NCBI GenBank assembly: GCA_002429115.1
Contig: DIYS01000269.1
Coordinates: 1-32,441, forward strand
Direction: 5' to 3'
DNA from: Saccharicrinis sp. UBA6048
Lineage (GTDB): Bacteria; Bacteroidota; Bacteroidia; Bacteroidales; Marinilabiliaceae
Length of the DNA: 32,441 nucleotides
Both the position numbers and the translations under genes were made by a program. Shown piece by piece: positions 23,182-32,080 of the stretch. The notes under the pieces are model-generated. The model saw only the letters and a program-made list of their open reading frames with translations, made no database searches and was not told the origin of the DNA. How positions within the stretch are numbered: position 1 is the first letter of the stretch; each line of letters opens with the position of its first letter.

Positions 23182-24762
23182 TTAATAGCTTAGTTCAAAT
23201 TCATCGACCGTTAATAAAGAACCAACACCACCTACAAAAAACTCGCCGTAAAAGCTCGATGTAGCTACTATGGCAAGGTGAGTAGGTGTTTTGTCAATGT
23301 GCTCCACAATGTAATCGATTTGAATGTTTTGTTGACTACCAGCGGCATGGTCACCTTCAATGATGTATTCTCCTTCGCCAATAATAACAGCATTTTCAGG
23401 TAAGTGGGTGTCCGGATCAAATTCACCTGTTTCCTCACTCACATGCAAGACCTTAATCCAGATGTGCCCAATGTCCATATCTCCCTTTTCCATGGGAACA
23501 TCATCTGCCGTCAACTCATTAACAACAGGTGTATATCCAAAGGTGCAATTAAGTTGTTTAGGACGACCTGTAAAGGGTCTGCCGAACTTAACACTTTGAG
23601 CTGGGTTGGATATATTGGTTTTGAAATCACCAATAAATATGTTTCCGGCAGCAATGGGCGTGCCTGCAATGGCGCCTAAAGCACCTAATGATATGGTTTC
23701 TAAACGCGCTCCCTGATTTTCGCCCTCTATTGGCGTTGTATTGCTGTCTGAGAGGGTTACAACACCTTCATTACCTGTGCACCAATATCGTGGATCACTT
23801 ATCAGGTAAGGATTCCATACTTTGCCATCCTGATGCCAGTCTGCGAAGAAGCGATTTTTTAGTTCAATGGCTGGATGAGCGCGAATACTCCATACTTTGG
23901 TTTTGCCCGATCCGGCTGTTACAACTATATTTCTGGGAGAGCTTAGGTCGATAATGTCGTTAATGCTGAGCTCAGATGAAGCTCCTTCACTTATTTCTAA
24001 ATCGCTGATTGTTAGTGAATATAAGTTATCAGTATCAACATTGATGTCGATAAAACCTTCAATGCTATTGACCGTATATGAGGTGATAATGGTTTTACTG
24101 CCTGTGACTTGTTCAGCTAACTCCAGTTCTAGTATATCAGCGTCATCTTGTCCCGGGATGCCATCCCCATGTTCAACACTTAAAGTCCAGATTTCTTCAA
24201 TGTCCCTGTAACTGACTTTAATTGTGACCTCGTTGGTGAAGTCTTTTATAGATTCCGGATCTGGAGTGTAAATGGCATCGGGTGGGCCAAGCTTGAGGTC
24301 GATTATAGTAACATTTGTAAGGTCATTTCCATGTGCAATGAACGCTTTGGCCGTTAATGCTTTAGCATCTATAATTTGATTGCCAACTTGATGCTCCAGC
24401 TTGAAATAGCGTTCAATGGATTGATTTGCCTTTATTGTCCAGATGTAATCCTGATAAGTGGTAATAGTATAAATCAGGCTGTCAGTCAGATTGATGATAG
24501 CCTCCACCATAGGGTCTATTGTAGCATTTTCGGTAATGGTGTAATCGCTGACTTTCACATTGGCAGGGTCAGCTAATTCATCCAGTTCAATCCAAATGGT
24601 TTGATCATAAGGATTGATTATGGATTCGTCAATCTGGTTTTCAACTTCGAATGACAGAAATTGTCCAAGAACAATCGGGTATGGAATATCATTCTTGATA
24701 CAGCCTCCAATGAAGAGTAGTACTATGAGATAATGGTATTTTATTACTTTAACAAACTTCAT
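23182..24762 (-). CDS. PCMD-domain lipoprotein with Ig-like repeats
   Basis: This 526-residue protein has a lipoprotein signal peptide with lipobox FIGGC (Cys21), so it is lipid-anchored, probably to the outer membrane. Residues about 28-300 hold three beta-sandwich repeats, each ending in a similar strand (DYIWTIKA, EEIWTLSV, KVWSIRA), like the DUF5018-type Ig repeats of Bacteroidota surface proteins. The C-terminal part from about 305 is the PCMD domain (WHQDGKVWNP, YWCTGNEGV, GARLETI, AAGNIFIGDF, GRPFTGRPKQL). Acceptor or ligand is unknown; a glycan-binding role is presumed from the family. It is co-directional with the beta-barrel gene 16 bases upstream and convergent with cysC. Confidence 0.86.
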   Translation of the reverse strand: MKFVKVIKYHYLIVLLFIGGCIKNDIPYPIVLGQFLSFEVENQIDESIINPYDQTIWIELDELADPANVKVSDYTITENATIDPMVEAIINLTDSLIYTITTYQDYIWTIKANQSIERYFKLEHQVGNQIIDAKALTAKAFIAHGNDLTNVTIIDLKLGPPDAIYTPDPESIKDFTNEVTIKVSYRDIEEIWTLSVEHGDGIPGQDDADILELELAEQVTGSKTIITSYTVNSIEGFIDINVDTDNLYSLTISDLEISEGASSELSINDIIDLSSPRNIVVTAGSGKTKVWSIRAHPAIELKNRFFADWHQDGKVWNPYLISDPRYWCTGNEGVVTLSDSNTTPIEGENQGARLETISLGALGAIAGTPIAAGNIFIGDFKTNISNPAQSVKFGRPFTGRPKQLNCTFGYTPVVNELTADDVPMEKGDMDIGHIWIKVLHVSEETGEFDPDTHLPENAVIIGEGEYIIEGDHAAGSQQNIQIDYIVEHIDKTPTHLAIVATSSFYGEFFVGGVGSLLTVDEFELSY

Positions 24763-24778
24763 AAGCTGGAGTGGTCAA

Positions 24779-25510
24779 TTAAATATAAATGGAAACACCG
24801 AATTTGACGGTAAATAAATTAATCTTAAAGTCAGCACCCGATGTTGTTAATGAGCCGGTTTCTACCCGGTTAAACTCTTGCTGAACATCACGAAAGGAAA
24901 TGCCTAAGACATCCACAGAAACTTCCAAAGCTGCTGTGTTATTGATAAAAGCACATAAGCCGGGAACGACACCTATCTGTAATTCATTGATCGTTTCATA
25001 AGTCCCATTAATGTTTTCATCAGCACCGGATTGAATTTTACTTTGTCCAAATCCATACGAAACTTCAGTATCAACATATAGTCCAAATCGCCTGTTCTCA
25101 CCTAAGGCCAAATAGTTTCTTAAAAAGGCGGTGGAATAAAACATGTGATTGATCGATTCATAATCATTGAGTGAGATGGTTGTATTGTCATCAATTTTGA
25201 TATTGAACGAAGAAATATTGGTATGAGATCGTTTGTAAGAGAATTTACCTCCAACACCAGTGTTTTCTTTGAATGTATATAAAAAGTATGGCGTAACTTT
25301 CAGGTTGTAGCCGTTTCCATCCCAGTTTTCAATAAACAGAAATTTGTAGTTGTCCTGATTATTTGTTTTGTATGACACGGTACCACCAACCATCCATTGG
25401 CCTTTGGGCATAAACGTGGGGTTTGTAATTCCCCTGTCAAATTCCTGTGCATAAATAGAAACACTGGAAATTAAAATGGTTAGAAGCAATAGTATTTTTT
25501 TTGTATGCAT
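24779..25510 (-). CDS. Outer-membrane beta-barrel protein
   Basis: The 243-residue protein has a signal peptide (KKILLLLTILISSVSIYAQ) and then alternating hydrophobic/polar strands with aromatic ends (WMVGGTVSYKT, YNLKVTPYFLYTF, GVGGKFSYKRS, NHMFYSTAFLRNYL), ending in a beta-strand with terminal Ile, as in eight- to ten-stranded outer-membrane barrels. ATG at 25510 is preferred over TTG at 25516. Its gene directly precedes that of the PCMD lipoprotein with a 16-base gap and has a promoter of its own, so the two probably form one unit and may act together at the cell surface. No enzymatic motif is seen. Confidence 0.82.
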   Translation of the reverse strand: MHTKKILLLLTILISSVSIYAQEFDRGITNPTFMPKGQWMVGGTVSYKTNNQDNYKFLFIENWDGNGYNLKVTPYFLYTFKENTGVGGKFSYKRSHTNISSFNIKIDDNTTISLNDYESINHMFYSTAFLRNYLALGENRRFGLYVDTEVSYGFGQSKIQSGADENINGTYETINELQIGVVPGLCAFINNTAALEVSVDVLGISFRDVQQEFNRVETGSLTTSGADFKINLFTVKFGVSIYI

Positions 25511-25556
25511 TCTCAAACTGTATTTGTAGAAAGGTTAAACTCATTTATACCTTCAA

Positions 25557-25586
25557 CAAAGTTATTAATAACAAGGTTTAAGGCAC
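25557..25586 (-). promoter_or_regulatory. Promoter of the beta-barrel/PCMD lipoprotein unit
   Basis: Read on the minus strand, TAACTTTG (25564-25557) matches TAnnTTTG exactly, and GTG (25586-25584) sits at the ideal 19-base distance where TTG is expected (one mismatch). Transcription would start about 40 bases before the ATG at 25510. Confidence 0.55.
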
Positions 25587-25620
25587 ATCATGTATCAATA
25601 TTCGAGCCAGGTAGAAGAAT

Positions 25621-27846
25621 TTATTCAATCACCTGTTCCGTTCCAGCGCTGACAAATAGGATGTCACCATGTTCATCGAAGTCGTCAAAAACCTCTGAAC
25701 CAATACGCTTAATTTGCTCCTCCCGAAAGCCAATAATTGTTAAGCCGGCACCGAATGATTTTTCTTTAATTAAGCTTTTTACCGATGTGTCATCATCTTG
25801 TGCAATAATTTCAATGTTTGATAATGTAACTGGCAAACGCCCGCTTTGCATCATTTCTCTCAGATCATTTCTTGTTTTCGCAACTTCATCTTTAGGGCAG
25901 ATGCTAAAAATTTTCACATGACCTTTTCGCCAATCAGGGTGTGACAGAATAATAAAACCAAGTAGGATCATCAGGTTGGCATTCATACTGTCAATTGGCC
26001 TGATCCAGATATGAATCCCATTTTTAAAGTTGGTATTCATATTGGCATCTGAGAATACACATACATCGTAATCGCCAGCTCGTGTCAGGCTTATATTATC
26101 AAGAATTGATTCAATTGCTTCCGGTTCATTACGGCGTGATTCAAAAACAATCATGTTATTATCCATTCCACTGATACTTGGGCTTTGAATGGCCTGCGCA
26201 ATGGCGGTTGTGTAGGATGGTGAAATCATACAATCGACATATAAGCTGCTTTCGTCATCGTGATGATGTTCGATTAGCCTGGCAACAATTTCTTTTGCTT
26301 CAGCTGTGCTTGATTTAGAATAGTACCCTTTCAGGAAATGGAAATAAGTGCCAAATCCATGCTTGTAAGAGATCCACTTCATCAAATCAAATATCTTACT
26401 ATGACTAAAAGAATTGGACGAAATACAAATGGCAGATGGACGCCACTCAACTTCTTCCGGTCGTCTGCTTCTGTTTTTTTGCATATATAATTGAATGCGT
26501 CTGCTTAGTTGAAACAAAGCACCCAAAAATAGCTTCTGAAGTCCACCTCTATCTTTATGAAGGGAACTGAGGTAGATGTACAAAAGTGTAATAATCAGGT
26601 AGGCAGCAATGGTGTAAGTAGGGTTGATCATAAACATGACCCAGACTGATAGCAGAAAACCAGTTAAGGAAACCAGCCAATGCGACCTAAATGTTGGCCG
26701 GTAGGAAGGGGAAGCTCCAAAATGATTGAGGAAAGATATGAGGCACAATGAGCCATAGGTAATCATGAAAAACATCGAGATGATTTGAGCTACAAAGTCC
26801 ACTTCGCCCATTAGTACAAATACCATGGCAATGCATATTGTAATTAAGGTGGCATTGTAGGGTTCTTTTTTCTCACCTTTCCCTTTGGCAATCCATCTGT
26901 TAATTTTTAATCCGGGAAAGCTTCTGTCGTTGGCTAAGGCCTGAAGTGTTCTGGGTGCTACCAATACTGATCCAATGGCTGATGATACAGTTGAGGCACC
27001 TAATCCAAGCGGGATGATAATGGCACCAAACACGGCAATGTTGGCCATTGATAGTTGCGATGAGGTCATGGTGTCAGGTGATGCTGAAATTGAAAATTTA
27101 TAAATAATGAAAATATAAATTAACATGCCTGCAATGGTTCCCCACATGGTTCCGCGCGGTATGGATTTCTTAGGATTCTTTAAGTCACCACTCAAACCAA
27201 CACCAGCTGTCATGCCAGTAAAGGCCGGGAAACAAATGGCAAACCAGATAAAGAATTGTCCCCGGTTGGATAGTACAAAGTTCTGTGAGAAATCACCGGC
27301 GCTATTATAATCAGTCTGCCCTAAGAAGAACATCACGAGGGAAATAAAAAGAATTGCAACAACGGCATAAAGTGTTTTTACGCCCATGTCCGATCCTTTT
27401 TTCAATACGATAAAAGCCAGAATGATTAAGGCTGGAACGCTTATTGTTTGCCTTGGAAGCACAATGGAAAAGGAGTTGGCAAACCATTGAAACAATGGGG
27501 CAAAAGCCTCAGTAAATGCGATGATATAAAATGCGACACTGATCGCCTGGGAAAGATATAAAGCAATACCTATGGTAGCTCCAATGTTTAAACCAAAAGA
27601 GCGGGAGATTATAAAATACTCTCCACCGCCTTCAACACGTGTATTGGTTGCAATCTCTGATATAGCAAGTGCGGTAGGGACAGTAATCATGTGACCAAGA
27701 ATAATAATGCCCAAAGCACCATAAAAGCCAAGGTTACCAACCGCCATTCCAAATCGAAGAAATAGAATAGCACCTAAAATTGTTGAAATAGCAGTAAAGA
27801 ATACAGGAGCAGTTCCAAAGCTCTTTTCTGGCAGGTGTTTACTCAT
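25621..27846 (-). CDS. Na-K-Cl cotransporter-like permease (SLC12/APC family)
   Basis: The 741-residue integral membrane protein has about twelve transmembrane segments in the first 430 residues and a cytoplasmic C-terminal domain of about 300 residues. The start FFTAISTILGAILFLRFGMAVGNLGFYGALGIIILGH is the SLC12 signature region for the first two helices (ILGAILFLRFG), and VEGGGEYFIISRSFG the third. It probably moves K+, Cl- or amino acids coupled to cations; the substrate is not decidable by eye. The C-terminal domain has Rossmann-like strands and may regulate the transporter. It is followed by nothing on the same strand within 100 bases and diverges from tsaE. Confidence 0.88.
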   Translation of the reverse strand: MSKHLPEKSFGTAPVFFTAISTILGAILFLRFGMAVGNLGFYGALGIIILGHMITVPTALAISEIATNTRVEGGGEYFIISRSFGLNIGATIGIALYLSQAISVAFYIIAFTEAFAPLFQWFANSFSIVLPRQTISVPALIILAFIVLKKGSDMGVKTLYAVVAILFISLVMFFLGQTDYNSAGDFSQNFVLSNRGQFFIWFAICFPAFTGMTAGVGLSGDLKNPKKSIPRGTMWGTIAGMLIYIFIIYKFSISASPDTMTSSQLSMANIAVFGAIIIPLGLGASTVSSAIGSVLVAPRTLQALANDRSFPGLKINRWIAKGKGEKKEPYNATLITICIAMVFVLMGEVDFVAQIISMFFMITYGSLCLISFLNHFGASPSYRPTFRSHWLVSLTGFLLSVWVMFMINPTYTIAAYLIITLLYIYLSSLHKDRGGLQKLFLGALFQLSRRIQLYMQKNRSRRPEEVEWRPSAICISSNSFSHSKIFDLMKWISYKHGFGTYFHFLKGYYSKSSTAEAKEIVARLIEHHHDDESSLYVDCMISPSYTTAIAQAIQSPSISGMDNNMIVFESRRNEPEAIESILDNISLTRAGDYDVCVFSDANMNTNFKNGIHIWIRPIDSMNANLMILLGFIILSHPDWRKGHVKIFSICPKDEVAKTRNDLREMMQSGRLPVTLSNIEIIAQDDDTSVKSLIKEKSFGAGLTIIGFREEQIKRIGSEVFDDFDEHGDILFVSAGTEQVIE

Positions 27847-27884
27847 AATTTAGCATTAAGTAATAGTTGTGTCTGGTGGTTTAA

Positions 27885-27892
27885 CAAATATA
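27885..27892 (-). promoter_or_regulatory. Possible -7 box of the SLC12-like gene
   Basis: The plus strand CAAATATA reads TATATTTG on the minus strand, an exact TAnnTTTG match 39 bases upstream of ATG. The nearest TTG is 24 bases further, not the ideal 19, so the -33 box is uncertain. Confidence 0.45.
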
Positions 27893-27976
27893 TGAAACGA
27901 TGGTTAAAATTTAAATCAAACTCCTATTAATACTAAAATTACATTGAAGTTAGCGTAAGGCATTTTGCATTTGGAC

Positions 27977-28006
27977 TTGTGATTTCAATCTCTTCAGTTA
28001 TTTTTG
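27977..28006 (+). promoter_or_regulatory. Promoter of tsaE, perfect Bacteroidota consensus
   Basis: TTG at 27977-27979, a 19-base spacer, and TATTTTTG at 27999-28006 match the TTG-N19-TAnnTTTG consensus without a mismatch. Transcription would start near 28013, giving an approximately 19-base leader before ATG at 28032. Confidence 0.8.
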
Positions 28007-28031
28007 CAAAACGTTAATTGATATAGAGAAT

Positions 28032-28454
28032 ATGGATACTTTTTACATTGATTCACTGGAAAATATAAATGCTGTAGCGGCAGAGTTTTTAGCCAAATAT
28101 AAAGAAGAGCGGGTTATAGCTTTTTACGGACCTATGGGAGTTGGTAAAACAACCTTCGTAAAGGCTTTGTGTGAAAATATAGAGGTGGAAGATACGGTGA
28201 ATAGTCCGAGTTTTGCCATTGTAAATGAGTATCATACGCCACAGGAAGAGATTGTTTATCATTTTGACTTTTATCGTCTTAAAGAAGAGGAAGAAGCTTA
28301 CGACATGGGTTATGAAGACTACCTGTACTCAGGACATTACTGTATGATTGAGTGGCCGGAGAAAATAGCATCATTACTACCAAAAGGACGCCTGGAACTG
28401 CGCCTCGAAGAACTTGAGGATGGAAGACGAAAGCTAATAGTCGACAAAGTATAA
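28032..28454 (+). CDS. tsaE: tRNA threonylcarbamoyladenosine biosynthesis ATPase TsaE
   Basis: TsaE (140 residues) is the ATPase that works with TsaB-TsaD in making t6A37 of ANN-decoding tRNAs. The P-loop GPMGVGKTT (33-41) is followed by VNSPSFAIVNEY, YHFDFYRL and the C-terminal MIEWPEKI, all in family order. Length is normal. It is the first gene after a textbook promoter and precedes the alanine dehydrogenase by 73 bases, with which it may be co-transcribed. Its TsaB/TsaD partners are not in the window. Confidence 0.96.
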   Translation: MDTFYIDSLENINAVAAEFLAKYKEERVIAFYGPMGVGKTTFVKALCENIEVEDTVNSPSFAIVNEYHTPQEEIVYHFDFYRLKEEEEAYDMGYEDYLYSGHYCMIEWPEKIASLLPKGRLELRLEELEDGRRKLIVDKV

Positions 28455-28527
28455 TAGTTCTTAAATTGCTCTTTTTTTGCTATCTTGATGCACTGATTTG
28501 GTACATTGCAAAAGTAAGGAAGTGACT

Positions 28528-29745
28528 ATGATGGGTGAAAAATCTTCTTATTTTCCGATGGGACAGGCTAACTTGCTTCCGCAGGAAGAAATGCTTGAAG
28601 TTGGACGTCGAAAAAAGAAACTTATAATTGGTATTCCTAAAGAAACGTCACGTTTTGAAAATAGGGTTGCCTTAACACCTCAGGGAGTTGAGCTGCTGGT
28701 TGCTAATGGCCACATTGTATTATTCGAATCAGGAGCTGGGGATAAAGCACACTACTTTGATCACGATTTTGCCGAATCAGGTGCCCAAATAATTAATAAC
28801 AAAAAGGAAGTTTTTAAGGCAGATATTGTACTTAAGGTGTCTGCTTTAACCGATGATGAAATTGACTTATTGGGAGATAACCAGTTGGTGATTTCATTAT
28901 TAAACCTTTATAATCAGTCACGGGAATCGTTGCAGCGCATGGTTGATCGCCGATTGAATGCGATAGCATTTGAACTCTTGAAAGATGACAATAGTTGTTA
29001 TCCTGTAATTCGCAGTATGAGCGAGATTGAGGGGATAGCCTCTGTGATGATAGCCAGTGAATACTTGAGTAAGGCACAAAATGGTAAAGGAGTATTGTTA
29101 GGAGGCGTTACCGGAATTTCACCATCTGAATTAGTAATTCTTGGAGCTGGTACAGCAGGTGAGTATGCGGCGAAGGCGGCAATAGGCTTAGGAGCCTCTG
29201 TAAAAGTATTTGACAATTCATACCATAGTCTGAGATCGTTGGAGCGAAACATCGGGCAACGCATTTTCACTTCAGTTTTACACCCACAGGCACTAACGAA
29301 AGCACTACAAAGTGCCGATGCTGTTTTGGGTAGTTTAAGATACCTGCAGACTGGCCGGTCATTTATGGTGACCGAGGAACAAGTTGCTCAAATGAAGAAA
29401 GGTTCTATCATAATTGATTTGAGTATGGATCAGGGAGGGTGTTTTGAGTCAAGCCAATGCACCGACTTTGATAAACCGGTATTTACAAAGCATGGCGTGA
29501 TACACCATTGTGTGCCTAATATTGCATCCAGAGTTTCGCGAACTTCATCCATTGCATTGAGTAATATATTTGCTCCTATACTATTACGACTGGGTGAGTC
29601 CGGAGGAATCCATCATCTTATAAAAGAGGATGTTGGCCTGAGTCATGGTATGTATTTGTATAAAGGAATTCTAACCAATAGCTATATTGGCAACCACTTC
29701 AATATGCCATATAAAGACATTGGTCTGTTAATGGCTGCCTTCTAA
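28528..29745 (+). CDS. ald: Alanine dehydrogenase
   Basis: This NAD enzyme converts L-alanine to pyruvate and ammonium (405 residues). Family marks: IGIPKETSRFENRVALTPQGVELL near the start, the MSEIEG segment (about 164-169), Rossmann loop GAGTAG (206-211) within the VILGAGTAGEYAAKAAIGLG strand-helix, and the HHCVPNIASRVSRTSS region. It carries an N-terminal extension of about 30 residues before KKLIIGIPKE compared with Bacillus Ald, common in Bacteroidota as I recall. AAGGA at 28516-28520, eight bases before the ATG, supports the start at 28528 over the TTG at 28498. It converges on the histidine kinase with a two-base gap. Confidence 0.92.
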   Translation: MMGEKSSYFPMGQANLLPQEEMLEVGRRKKKLIIGIPKETSRFENRVALTPQGVELLVANGHIVLFESGAGDKAHYFDHDFAESGAQIINNKKEVFKADIVLKVSALTDDEIDLLGDNQLVISLLNLYNQSRESLQRMVDRRLNAIAFELLKDDNSCYPVIRSMSEIEGIASVMIASEYLSKAQNGKGVLLGGVTGISPSELVILGAGTAGEYAAKAAIGLGASVKVFDNSYHSLRSLERNIGQRIFTSVLHPQALTKALQSADAVLGSLRYLQTGRSFMVTEEQVAQMKKGSIIIDLSMDQGGCFESSQCTDFDKPVFTKHGVIHHCVPNIASRVSRTSSIALSNIFAPILLRLGESGGIHHLIKEDVGLSHGMYLYKGILTNSYIGNHFNMPYKDIGLLMAAF

Positions 29746-29747
29746 AC

Positions 29748-31136
29748 CTACATCAGGCTTGATTTCGGAATCTCTGTGTTGCTAATTCGTTTGGTTTTTT
29801 CGTAAGGTATTGTGAAGCAGAAGTGTGCTCCATCTTTGTAGTTTTTGTTTAGCCAAATTTCACCACCTAAGGTGTCGATGTATTTTTGAGAAATGGCAAG
29901 ACCTAGTCCATTTCCACCAAACTCTCTCGTGTTTTTAGTGGAAACCTGTCGGAACATATCAAAGATGACTTCTTCTTTTCCATCAGGAATTCCAATGCCG
30001 GTATCAATCACATAAAACTGAAGCTTATCATCTGCCATGGTATAGCCAAATTTGATCCAACCTTCCATAGTGAATTTCACTGCATTGTCGAGTAGGTGAT
30101 TTAGAACTTTTAGTAAGCCTTGTTGATCTGTTACAATTTCGTCAAGGTTTTCTTCAAATCCTTTTTCAAGGTAGAGCTTTAAGGGCTTTTGCATTAATTT
30201 TACTTCGCGCATATAATGCTTCAGCATATTCTCTAGTAGCTCATTAAGCTTAAATAAGCGTGGCCCTTCTTGTATGAGTCGTGTTTGTAACTTGGAAATA
30301 TCAATAAGGTTGTCCATTACCTTAAGTAATTGTAAACCATTGAGATTGATGATGCTAATGTAATCTTCTCGCTCTTCTGTGGTTAAAGATTCAGTTCTTA
30401 AAAGTTCTGAGAAACCGAGAATTACGTTCATCGGTGTTCTTATTTCATGACTTAAATTGGCAAGGAAAGTGGATTTAAGATGATCATTTTCCTTTGACTT
30501 CTTCTGTGCTTCATTTAATTGTTGCAACGAAATATCCAACTCCAGATTTTTCTGTTTTAACTCCAGGTGCGTAATCTCAAGTTCATTGTTTCTGGCATTT
30601 AATTCTTCCTTTGCCTTTTGGTGTTCAATTTCACTACTCATACGAGGGGTGAAGAGATACACAAACGATTCAATGAGTTCAGCTTTTTTAATTGGCTGTT
30701 TATAAAGTGCAATGAAAATACCATTTGGCTGATAGCCCGAATTGAATAGAGGGATACCGATATAACCTTCAATCTTTTCCTGGGCTAAGAATGAATCTTG
30801 TGGGAATTTTTGCCAGGCACCTTCTTCAATTTTACAGGTGTTTTTTCCAATAACATCCGCGCATGGTGTGTTATCAAGTGAGTATGTAATTGGAGTCAGT
30901 TGTTTTGTTCTATCTGAAAAGGCAAGAGACTCGACCTTATTCATATTGGGAATGAACTTCCCGATAATTACAAAATCAGCTTCTATAAGGTTGGCTAATT
31001 GTAGTGCAATGTTATCAAAATAGTCCTGACCAATATGCCTGTTTAACGGGGATATTATGTCATATACTAAGGGTTCAATTTTCTTGAACTTATTAAGAAA
31101 GCTTTTACGTTTAGAAAATAATTTCTTTAAACTCAT
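29748..31136 (-). CDS. Soluble GAF-type sensor histidine kinase (orphan)
   Basis: A 462-residue histidine kinase with no membrane segment. Residues about 20-170 look like a GAF domain; a coiled coil (about 170-215, rich in E, L, K and Q) leads to the HisKA domain with FLANLSHEIRTPMNVILGFSELL, phosphorylated His230. The ATPase part has N347 and N351 in LLDNAVKF, DTGIGIP (378-384) and GGNGLGLAIS (407-416). The expected kinase activity is intact. No response regulator gene is adjacent, so it is an orphan, and the ligand of the GAF domain is unknown. Cysteines at 92 and 101 lie in the GAF region. Its gene is tail to tail with the alanine dehydrogenase. Confidence 0.93.
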   Translation of the reverse strand: MSLKKLFSKRKSFLNKFKKIEPLVYDIISPLNRHIGQDYFDNIALQLANLIEADFVIIGKFIPNMNKVESLAFSDRTKQLTPITYSLDNTPCADVIGKNTCKIEEGAWQKFPQDSFLAQEKIEGYIGIPLFNSGYQPNGIFIALYKQPIKKAELIESFVYLFTPRMSSEIEHQKAKEELNARNNELEITHLELKQKNLELDISLQQLNEAQKKSKENDHLKSTFLANLSHEIRTPMNVILGFSELLRTESLTTEEREDYISIINLNGLQLLKVMDNLIDISKLQTRLIQEGPRLFKLNELLENMLKHYMREVKLMQKPLKLYLEKGFEENLDEIVTDQQGLLKVLNHLLDNAVKFTMEGWIKFGYTMADDKLQFYVIDTGIGIPDGKEEVIFDMFRQVSTKNTREFGGNGLGLAISQKYIDTLGGEIWLNKNYKDGAHFCFTIPYEKTKRISNTEIPKSSLM

Positions 31137-31392
31137 TTCGTCCAGCTACAAATTAGGATTTTAAAATAGTTAAAATGGGAGAGATGGTAAATAAATTTTG
31201 ATTAACTACATGTTTTTATAGTATGAATATTAAAAATGAGTAGCTGAGTGTATCTTTTTTAGAAATAATGAATGATAAAATTGAGTGATAAAACTAATAA
31301 CTAACTTTAGTTTTAAATGACGATGCATTCAGGTTCATAACTTGTATTGTGATGAATACTATCACTACTTGTTTATGGATATGAAACCTTAC

Positions 31393-31608
31393 TTATGCAA
31401 TAGCAAGCTTGCTCGAAGGATGCTTAAGGTAATCATAAAAAATACCGACTACCAACTCATGATCCATCTCAGGAGATATAGGGATTACTAAATCAGCAAA
31501 GGTATCTTTGAATACAACCTGAAGTTCATTTCTACGTGGGAACTCAATACCGGCAACTTTGTCGTGCATACGAATTTCTCCGAAAGCAGTAATTAGTTTG
31601 ATAATCAT
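31393..31608 (-). CDS. Small protein of unknown function
   Basis: An open frame of 71 residues without a family I recognise. It is acidic in the centre, has strand-like segments (IIKLITAFGEIRMH, VAGIEFPRRNELQVVF) and a C-terminal helix (FYDYLKHPSSKLAIA), and lacks signal peptide and cysteines. It is supported by a purine-rich AGGAAAG shortly before the ATG and by a good promoter 50 bases upstream. It is isolated: 256 bases separate it from the histidine kinase gene and 472 from the next gene. The region around it shows no other likely gene. Confidence 0.6.
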   Translation of the reverse strand: MIIKLITAFGEIRMHDKVAGIEFPRRNELQVVFKDTFADLVIPISPEMDHELVVGIFYDYLKHPSSKLAIA

Positions 31609-31661
31609 TTCTCTTTCCTTTTCTTAAAAAATAAAGTACCGTCTGGGTGTTGTTTTCATTT

Positions 31662-31692
31662 CAAAAATAGCATGACACAATAGGATCACCAA
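31662..31692 (-). promoter_or_regulatory. Promoter of the 71-residue gene
   Basis: On the minus strand TTG (31692-31690), a 20-base spacer and TATTTTTG (31669-31662) match the Bacteroidota consensus apart from one extra spacer base. Transcription would begin near 31655, leaving a leader of about 47 bases. Confidence 0.5.
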
Positions 31693-32051
31693 AGGAAATC
31701 GCAGCTATTACACAGTTCGTTGTTTTTATCGGACAAATGGTTTCTTTCGGACAATGAATAACTATTGCATGTGATGAATGTGTCTTTTTTGATGACGAAT
31801 GACAAAATCTTGTGTTAGTAATTCGTGTAATTGCCAGAAATTCAGAGGTAAATGGGCTGGAGTTTGCGCCTTCTGTAAAAGGTGACATTTGTCAATCGAT
31901 AGTTTGGCTTAAATGCTCGTATAAAAAATGTATCTAAATATCAGTGAACATTAGCTTGATTTTGATGGAGTGAATTGAATAAAACATAGAAATCGATTTG
32001 TGATTTATACGACTTCTTTTCTTTTGATCGATGTATTATTATGACTTTTTT

Positions 32052-32059
32052 TACCTTTG
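32052..32059 (+). promoter_or_regulatory. -7 box before the M23 peptidase gene
   Basis: TACCTTTG matches TAnnTTTG exactly and lies 21 bases before the ATG at 32081. The only nearby TTG is 25 bases upstream, so the -33 box is unclear. Confidence 0.5.
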
Positions 32060-32080
32060 CTTCAATCCAATTTTAAATAG

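Larger units (their letters stand above)
31609..32080. other. Intergenic stretch with two promoters, no supported gene
   Basis: This 472-base spacer between divergent genes holds promoter-like sites for both of them. An open frame at 31661-31888 on the minus strand would overlap one promoter and has the composition of chance sequence, so it is not called. AAATCGATTT (31990-31999) is a perfect palindrome. Nothing else is identifiable. Confidence 0.5.

Noticed and set aside
23360..24211. Several plus-strand frames opposite the PCMD lipoprotein
   Set aside because: Antisense shadows of a well-supported gene.
25505..25921. Plus-strand open frame of 138 codons
   Set aside because: Overlaps the ends of two supported minus-strand genes and the promoter of one; no family match.
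31661..31888. Minus-strand open frame of 75 codons
   Set aside because: It overlaps the promoter of the downstream small gene and has chance-like composition rich in Ser, Thr and Cys.
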